Positions 59,269 to 64,000 of a stretch of 64,000 nucleotides of DNA are shown piece after piece. Made by a program: the position numbers and the translations under genes. The notes under the pieces were generated by a model. The model was not told the origin of the DNA and searched no databases. It saw nothing but the letters and a program-made list of their open reading frames with translations. Origin of the DNA: Actinacidiphila glaucinigra (GTDB lineage: Bacteria; Actinomycetota; Actinomycetes; Streptomycetales; Streptomycetaceae); contig NZ_FZOF01000002.1 of assembly GCF_900188405.1 (NCBI RefSeq), forward strand, positions 496,001 through 560,000. Direction: 5' to 3'. Position 1 is the stretch's first letter, and every line of letters starts with the position of its first letter.

Positions 59269-61419
59269 TCAGCCGTTGCGCTTCCAGCGCGGCTTGTCCG
59301 TGCGGCGGTCGAAGCCGCCGGCGGGGCGGTGGTCGTCACGACGGCCGTACGGGCGGCGGTCGTTGGCGTCACGGTCGCGGTTGAACGCCGGGCGGTCGTC
59401 GCGGCGGTCCCGGTTGAAGGGGCGGTCGCCACCGAAGTGCCGGTCGCGGGACTCGTGGGAGCGCGCCGGACGGTCGTCGCGGCGGTCGTACGAGCGCGCC
59501 GGGCGGTCGTCGCGGCGGTCGAAACCGCGGTCGCGGTCACGGTCGCGGTTGAACGAGGGACGCTCGTCGCGGCGCTCGCGGTTGAAGGAGGGACGCTCGT
59601 CACGACGGTCCCGGTTGAACGACGGACGCTCGTCGCGGCGCTCGCGGTTGAACGACGGACGCTCGTCACGACGGTCCCGGTTGAACGACGGACGCTCGTC
59701 ACGGCGCTCGTAGCCGCGGTCACCGCGGTCACCGCGCTCGCCCCGGTCCCGGTCGCGGAACGACGGGCGGTCGTCGCGACGGTCGTCACGGCGGCGCTCG
59801 TAGTTGCCCCGGTCGTCGCGGCGCTGGAAGGTGCGCTGCTCCGGCGCGGACGCCTCCGCGGCAGGCGCGGGGACGGTCGCCGCGGCGGCGACCGCCTCGG
59901 CGGCCTCGGCCTGGGCGGCGGCCACGGCGGCCTCCGGGTCCTCGCCGCGCTCGCGGGCGGCACGGGCGGTGAGGCGGTCGGCCTCGTCGCGCAGCTCGGC
60001 GGCCCGCCGCTGTGCGCGCTCCAGGGACTTGGCGAGGTCGGCGACCTCGCGCTCGGCCTGCTGGGCGGCGTTGCCGGCCGCGTCCGCCTGCACCTCGGTC
60101 AGCGACCGGGCACCGGTGATCTTGGCCACGTCCTCGTCGAACGCCCCGGCCCCGCCGACGACGTGGCGCGAGGCGTCGACGCCCGCGTCCTCCATCAGGC
60201 GGAAGATCTGCTTGCGCTGGTGCGGCAGGGCGAGCGAGACGACCGTGCCGGACTGGCCGGCGCGGGCGGTACGGCCCGAGCGGTGCAGGTAGTCCTTGTG
60301 GTCGCCGGCCGGGTCCACGTTGAGGACCAGGTCGATGCCGTCCACGTGGATGCCGCGGGCCGCGACGTCGGTGGCGACGAGGACGTTGACGTAACCGTCC
60401 TTGAAGTCGGCCAGCGTGCGGGTGCGGGCGCCCTGGGTCATGCCGCCGTGCAGGGCGTCGGCCTTGACGCCCGCGTCGCGCAGCTGCTCGGCCACGCGGT
60501 CGGCACCCATCTGGGTGCGGACGAAGATGATGGTGCGGCCCTTGCGCGCGGCGATGGCGGCGGTGACCGGGGCCTTGTCCTTGGGCTTCACGACCAGGAC
60601 GTGGTGGGTCATCGTGGTGACCGCGCCCGCCGAGGGGTCGACCTCGTGCGTGATCGGGTCCTTGAGGTACCGCTTGACCAGGGTGTCGATCTCGTTCTCC
60701 AGCGTGGCGGAGAACAGCAGCCGCTGGCCGCCCTGCGGGACCAGGTCGAGGATCTCGGTGACCTCGGGCAGGAAGCCCATGTCGGCCATCTGGTCGGCCT
60801 CGTCGAGGACGGCGATCTGCACCTGGTCCAGCGCGCAGGCGCCGCGCTCGATCAGGTCGCGCAGCCGGCCCGGGGTGGCGACGAGGATGTCGACACCGCG
60901 CTCCAGGGCGTAGATCTGGTTCTGCATGGAGGTGCCGCCGCAGACGACCTTCATCTTCAGGCCGAGCACGTCACCGTACGGCTGCAGCGCGTCCGCGACC
61001 TGCATCGCCAGCTCGCGGGTCGGGGTGAGGATCACACCGCGCGGGTGCTTCCGCTCGGTGCGGCCTTCGGCCAGGGAGGTGAGCAGCGGCAGACCGAAGG
61101 AGAGGGTCTTGCCGGAGCCGGTGCGGCCGCGGCCGAGGATGTCGCTGCCGGCCAGGGCGTCGGGGATCGTCGCCGCCTGGATCGGGAAGGGGGTGGTGAC
61201 CCCGTTCTGCGCCAGCTTGCGGACGATCGACTCGGGCAGCCCGAGGTCTCCGAAGGTCACGGTGGGGGTCTCGGGAGCGGTGGGCTCCTCGACGACGGCC
61301 TCTTCGGTGACGGCCTCTTCGGTGACGGCCTCTTCGGTGACGGTGTCTTCGGTGACGGCCTCGTCGGCGCCGTCGGTGTCGATGGGCATGGCGGAACGGT
61401 CGGCAGTGTCAATAGACAT
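59269..61419 (-). CDS. DEAD-box RNA helicase with repetitive basic C-terminal tail
   Basis: 716 residues from ATG 61419 (gagagg 13-18 bases before). After an acidic start (VTEEAVTEEAVTEEAVVEEP) come the DEAD-box motifs: Q-motif VTTPFPIQAATIPDALAG, I GRGRTGSGKT, Ia PTRELA, II DEAD (VLDEADQMADMGF), III SAT, V ATDVAARGIHVDGIDLVL, VI YLHRSGRTARAGQSG. The C-terminal third is Arg/Asp-rich and contains five copies of an 11-residue repeat (RRDERPSFNRD/E) that bind RNA nonspecifically in similar helicases. It acts in ribosome assembly or RNA decay, often cold-induced. Its leader (61420-61650, about 230 bases) is long and contains a short accgcattgaggcggt hairpin; it may be regulated at the RNA level. 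No other gene lies in that leader. Confidence 0.95.
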   Translation of the reverse strand: MSIDTADRSAMPIDTDGADEAVTEDTVTEEAVTEEAVTEEAVVEEPTAPETPTVTFGDLGLPESIVRKLAQNGVTTPFPIQAATIPDALAGSDILGRGRTGSGKTLSFGLPLLTSLAEGRTERKHPRGVILTPTRELAMQVADALQPYGDVLGLKMKVVCGGTSMQNQIYALERGVDILVATPGRLRDLIERGACALDQVQIAVLDEADQMADMGFLPEVTEILDLVPQGGQRLLFSATLENEIDTLVKRYLKDPITHEVDPSAGAVTTMTHHVLVVKPKDKAPVTAAIAARKGRTIIFVRTQMGADRVAEQLRDAGVKADALHGGMTQGARTRTLADFKDGYVNVLVATDVAARGIHVDGIDLVLNVDPAGDHKDYLHRSGRTARAGQSGTVVSLALPHQRKQIFRLMEDAGVDASRHVVGGAGAFDEDVAKITGARSLTEVQADAAGNAAQQAEREVADLAKSLERAQRRAAELRDEADRLTARAARERGEDPEAAVAAAQAEAAEAVAAAATVPAPAAEASAPEQRTFQRRDDRGNYERRRDDRRDDRPSFRDRDRGERGDRGDRGYERRDERPSFNRDRRDERPSFNRERRDERPSFNRDRRDERPSFNRERRDERPSFNRDRDRDRGFDRRDDRPARSYDRRDDRPARSHESRDRHFGGDRPFNRDRRDDRPAFNRDRDANDRRPYGRRDDHRPAGGFDRRTDKPRWKRNG
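59546..59712 (-). repeat. 33-base coding repeats in the helicase tail
   Basis: Five near-identical 33-base units encode RRDERPSFNR(D/E). They alternate D and E at the end and are strongly conserved at the DNA level, suggesting recent amplification. Confidence 0.75.
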
Positions 61420-61651
61420 GCTGAAGCTAAAACCTCTCGGAGATTTCGGCACGCGCCAGCTCCGGAGGTTGCTTACAACCGCCTCAATGCGGTCAGCCAC
61501 AGGAGAAAAGGAACGCGCCAACGCGGCGCGCTTCGGTTCGGCGCCGGGCAGTGGGATCAAACGATCTACCAGCATACGCATACGAGACCGCTTTGGCCAA
61601 TTCGGTCCCCTCGGTCCCCCAGGCTCCCCCCTCGCCCGCTCCTCCCCCTCC

Positions 61652-62140
61652 TCACGCGGCACCGTTCACAGAGGGCGCGCTGGACGGCGACGGCTCGGGC
61701 GAGCCGTCCCCGGACGGCGGCGGGGAGCTGTCGCCGGGCGAGGACGTCGCCGACGGCCGGTCCGACGGGGGCGACGACTGCGAGGGCCGCCCCGAGGACG
61801 AAGGACGTCCCGAGGGCTTCGCGCTGTGGGAGCGGCCCGGGCCCTGGGTCGGCCCCGGCACCGACTCCTGCGCCGACACCGAGGGCGAGCCGGCCCCGGG
61901 CGCGAACCCCCCGGGACGCCCCTCCACCCCGCCCGGGCCGCCGCCGGGCATCACCATTCCGCCGTCCTGCCAGGTCCCGCCGGCACCCCCGGCCTCCCCG
62001 GCGACACCGGAGGAGGCACCCTTCGGCTGGGCGTCGTCGTCCGCGCCGCCCACGCTCACGCAGCCGGTCACGGAGCCCAGGGCGAGCACGGGCAGGAGCA
62101 GCAAGGCCGCCGTTCGCGCGCGGGCGGTGGCAGGGGTCAC
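61652..62140 (-). CDS. Ser/Gly/Pro-rich lipoprotein of unknown function
   Basis: 162 residues from GTG 62140 with ribosome site agaggt 6-11 bases before. The signal sequence ends with lipobox SVTGC (about 27); the rest is low complexity (GGVEGRPGGFAPGAGSPSVS, SSSGRPSQSSPPSDRPSATS, SSPGDSSPPPSGDGS). No domain is visible; it may be a spacer-type surface lipoprotein. The gap to the helicase leader contains no other gene. Confidence 0.6.
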   Translation of the reverse strand: MTPATARARTAALLLLPVLALGSVTGCVSVGGADDDAQPKGASSGVAGEAGGAGGTWQDGGMVMPGGGPGGVEGRPGGFAPGAGSPSVSAQESVPGPTQGPGRSHSAKPSGRPSSSGRPSQSSPPSDRPSATSSPGDSSPPPSGDGSPEPSPSSAPSVNGAA

Positions 62141-62402
62141 GGGGGCACCTCTGATGGGTATGACGGGACGGGTGGGGCCGGTGGGTCCCACGGGTCCGGC
62201 GGTGGCCGTCGCGGGATCGGGTTCCGCGCTGCCCAACGGACACGCCGCCCTCGGGGACACGCCCGTACGGACGGGAGCACGGCCGGACTGCGGCACGTCC
62301 GCCCCGGCGCGGGCACCCGAACGGCTCCCGCCCGGCGACGGCTTGGCGCGTCCCCGGCACCGGAATCCGCGTCGGACGCTGCCCGAACGGCCGTCCGTCC
62401 CG

Positions 62403-62408
62403 GACAAT
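62403..62408 (+). promoter_or_regulatory. Candidate -10 element of a leaderless promoter for the metallopeptidase-like gene
   Basis: GACAAT is 6 bases before the GTG at 62415, with no ribosome site in between. It has the same geometry as at 11354 and 12976. Confidence 0.4.
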
Positions 62409-62414
62409 GAGGGT

Positions 62415-62765
62415 GTGCTGGAGATGTCACGCGAAGCGTTCGAGGAACTGGTCAGCGACGCGCTGGACCGGATCCCGCCCGAGCTGGCCCGCGTCATGGA
62501 CAACGTGGCGGTCTTCGTCGAGGACGAACCCGACCCCGCCGATCCGGAGCTGCTGGGCCTGTACGAGGGGACGCCGCTGACCGAGCGCGGGGAGTGGTAC
62601 GCGGGCGTCCTGCCGGACCGGATCACGATCTACCGCGGCCCGACCCTGCGCATGTGCGGCACCAAGGAGGAGATCGTGGAGGAGGTCGCCACGACCGTCG
62701 TCCACGAGGTGGCACACCACTTCGGCATCGAGGACGATCGCCTGCACGAACTCGGCTGGGGGTGA
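62415..62765 (+). CDS. Small zincin-like metallopeptidase family protein
   Basis: 116 residues from GTG 62415 (VLEMSREAFEELVSDALDRI); the ATG at 62424 is a second possibility, but the VLEM start matches homologues. The zincin helix VVHEVAHHFGIEDDRLHELG (about 96-115) carries the HExxH plus downstream Asp/Glu ligands. This is the conserved actinobacterial 'metallopeptidase family' domain of unknown substrate, often near ribosomal or signalling genes. Confidence 0.9.
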   Translation: MLEMSREAFEELVSDALDRIPPELARVMDNVAVFVEDEPDPADPELLGLYEGTPLTERGEWYAGVLPDRITIYRGPTLRMCGTKEEIVEEVATTVVHEVAHHFGIEDDRLHELGWG

Positions 62766-62845
62766 GCCCCGGTCACCCCCGCGGGCCCGCGGGGGACTCC
62801 GTCCGGCGGCGCATGCCTCGCGACGGCCCGGGGCATACGTCGGCA

Positions 62846-64000
62846 ATGGTCCGTGTTCGATCTCGTGTGTCCCGCATCCGTGACCTGTGGCGCCGCCGCC
62901 GCACCGCCGCACCGCCCGCCCCGTCGCTCACCGCCTCCCCGGCCCGCCCGTACCTGGGCGCCCTGGGGCTTCTCGCGGTGACGCTGGTGGGCGGCTGGCT
63001 CGGCCTGGTGGTGCTGGGCAGCATCGAGGAACCGGTCGGCCCGATGAACACCCGGATGTCGCTGCACCCGTCCTGGACCGGGGACACCGAGGTCAACGTC
63101 TCCCCGCTGGGCGCCCTCCGGCTGGACAGCCACGACGGCCCGCTGCGTCTGGTCGTGGACGTCGACACCCTCGACCCCGACCGGGCCCGGACCCTCGTAC
63201 GGCACCCCGAGCGGATCAGCGGACTGCAGAGCGAGGTCACCGCCGACGTCCAGCACAGCACGGCCGAACTCGCCCTGCGGTCCTCGGTCGCCGCGCTGAC
63301 CGGCGCCACCGCCCTCGGCCTCGCCGTCTACCGCCGGCCCCGCCGCGCCCTCGCCGCGGGCGGGCTGTCCCTCGCGGTGCTGGTGGCCTGCGCGGGCACC
63401 GCGTACGGCACCTGGAACCCGCGCAGCGTCCTGGAGCCCCGGTTCTCCGGGCTGCTGAGCAGCGCCCCCTCGGTCGTCGGCAACGCGCGCAGCATCGTCA
63501 GCGACTTCGACATCTACCAGCAGGAACTCGCCCGCCTGGTGACGAACATGACCCGGCTGTACGACGCGACGTCCACGCTGCCCGCCTACAACCCCGACCC
63601 GACCACACTGCGGGTGCTGCACGTCTCGGACATCCACCTCAACCCGGTGGCCTGGCAGATCATCGAGTCCGTCGTCACCGAGTACAAGATCGACGTGATC
63701 GTCGACACCGGCGACCTGATGGACCACGGCACCGCCGCCGAGAACGGCTTCACCTCCGCCATCCCCGACCTCGGCGCGCCCTACGTCTTCGTCCGCGGGA
63801 ACCACGACTCCATGGACAGCCAGCGCGCGGTCGCGAGCCGCGCCAACGCCCACGTGGTCGACGACGGCCGGTCGGTGGTCGTCAAGGGGCTGCGCATCGC
63901 CGGCATCGGCGACCCGCAGTTCACCCCGGACCGCTCGGTCGAGGCGGCCGGCGACCCGTCGGAACGGGTGGCCGGACAGAAGCTCGCCGAGGCCGTCCGG
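62846..64000 (+). CDS. Membrane metallophosphoesterase, C-terminus cut by window edge
   Basis: Visible 385 residues from ATG 62846. A basic start (RSRVSRIRDLWRRRR) precedes a hydrophobic segment (YLGALGLLAVTLVGGWLGLV) and another around 145-165 (GATALGLAVYRRPRRALAAG then LAVLVACAGTAYGTW). The metallophosphoesterase core follows: LHVSDIHLNPVAWQII (DxH), VDTGDLMDHG (GD) and FVRGNHDSMD (GNHD). The family hydrolyses phosphoesters at a two-metal centre; the natural substrate is unknown. The gene runs past 64000, so the last motifs are not seen. Confidence 0.88.
   Translation, partial: MVRVRSRVSRIRDLWRRRRTAAPPAPSLTASPARPYLGALGLLAVTLVGGWLGLVVLGSIEEPVGPMNTRMSLHPSWTGDTEVNVSPLGALRLDSHDGPLRLVVDVDTLDPDRARTLVRHPERISGLQSEVTADVQHSTAELALRSSVAALTGATALGLAVYRRPRRALAAGGLSLAVLVACAGTAYGTWNPRSVLEPRFSGLLSSAPSVVGNARSIVSDFDIYQQELARLVTNMTRLYDATSTLPAYNPDPTTLRVLHVSDIHLNPVAWQIIESVVTEYKIDVIVDTGDLMDHGTAAENGFTSAIPDLGAPYVFVRGNHDSMDSQRAVASRANAHVVDDGRSVVVKGLRIAGIGDPQFTPDRSVEAAGDPSERVAGQKLAEAVR

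Noticed and set aside
1..64000. CRISPR arrays or cas genes
   Set aside because: No direct repeats with regular spacers and no Cas-like proteins were found; the tandem repeats seen are coding.

Overview
The window is high-GC, actinomycete-type DNA. Codons end almost always in G or C, GTG/TTG starts are common, and the families present (DUF6230, DUF6114, DUF6227, CU044_5270-type anti-sigma partner, NsdA-like TPR regulator, SpoIIE/HATPase phosphatase, class-specific lipoproteins) point to a Streptomyces chromosome. The position is mostly core or arm-proximal, interrupted by accessory blocks.

Layout. 1-6.4 kb (mostly minus): the end of a membrane hydrolase, the DNA polymerase III delta' gene (holB), a 1.2 kb non-coding block built of inverted repeats, a wall-anchored secreted protein, and an orphan asparagine-synthetase/lasso-type macrolactam cyclase. 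7.2-16.4 kb (plus): an HTH/TPR developmental-type regulator, a ~590 bp giant imperfect palindrome, lhgO, trmB, a PrsW-type intramembrane protease, two tandem DUF6230 secreted proteins and a DUF6114 membrane protein. 16.4-17.2 kb holds small minus-strand genes.

17.3-29.0 kb is an accessory defence island. A minus-strand XRE-type regulator is divergent from a degenerate HNH/zinc protein, a ParB-like protein and an SNF2-type helicase (tightly coupled). These are followed by a C5-cytosine methyltransferase, a convergent overlapping Vsr endonuclease, a GHKL (MORC/MutL-like) ATPase and a large Z1-domain NTPase, and the block ends in a strong hairpin. This matches the MORC/MutL-Z1-methylase-Vsr restriction-like systems known from comparative genomics, but carries an extra ParB-SNF2-HNH front module. 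I consider it the best candidate for an undescribed variant system.

29.2-34 kb: a secreted protein, a pair of paralogous small membrane proteins, a PfkB-family kinase, a DUF6227 protein, a small ABM-like protein, and an M23 peptidase whose leader is a clear ydaO-type c-di-AMP riboswitch. 34.3-38.6 kb is a second conflict-type cassette: an EACC1-like small protein, a caspase-TM-solute-binding-VWA fusion and a solute-binding lipoprotein in one translationally coupled minus-strand operon. It is divergent from an XRE/MmyB regulator.

39.9-50.3 kb: a large secreted nuclease, an NHL/Ig-like secreted protein, an acidic-repeat protein, a methyltransferase, a SpoIIE/GAF/HATPase phosphatase, a DUF732-like lipoprotein and a secreted beta-rich protein. 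50.6-52.2 kb: a decayed IS30-type transposase, a DUF7144 membrane protein and tRNA-Lys(UUU). 52.3-64 kb: an APC permease, an ECF sigma factor with its membrane partner, an FG-GAP secreted protein that sits in a scar containing a duplicated 3' tail of the neighbouring DEAD-box RNA helicase, the helicase itself, a lipoprotein, a zincin-like metallopeptidase and the start of a membrane metallophosphoesterase. No CRISPR array, rRNA or prophage structure was seen. All calls come from reading the sequence by eye; no database search was possible.
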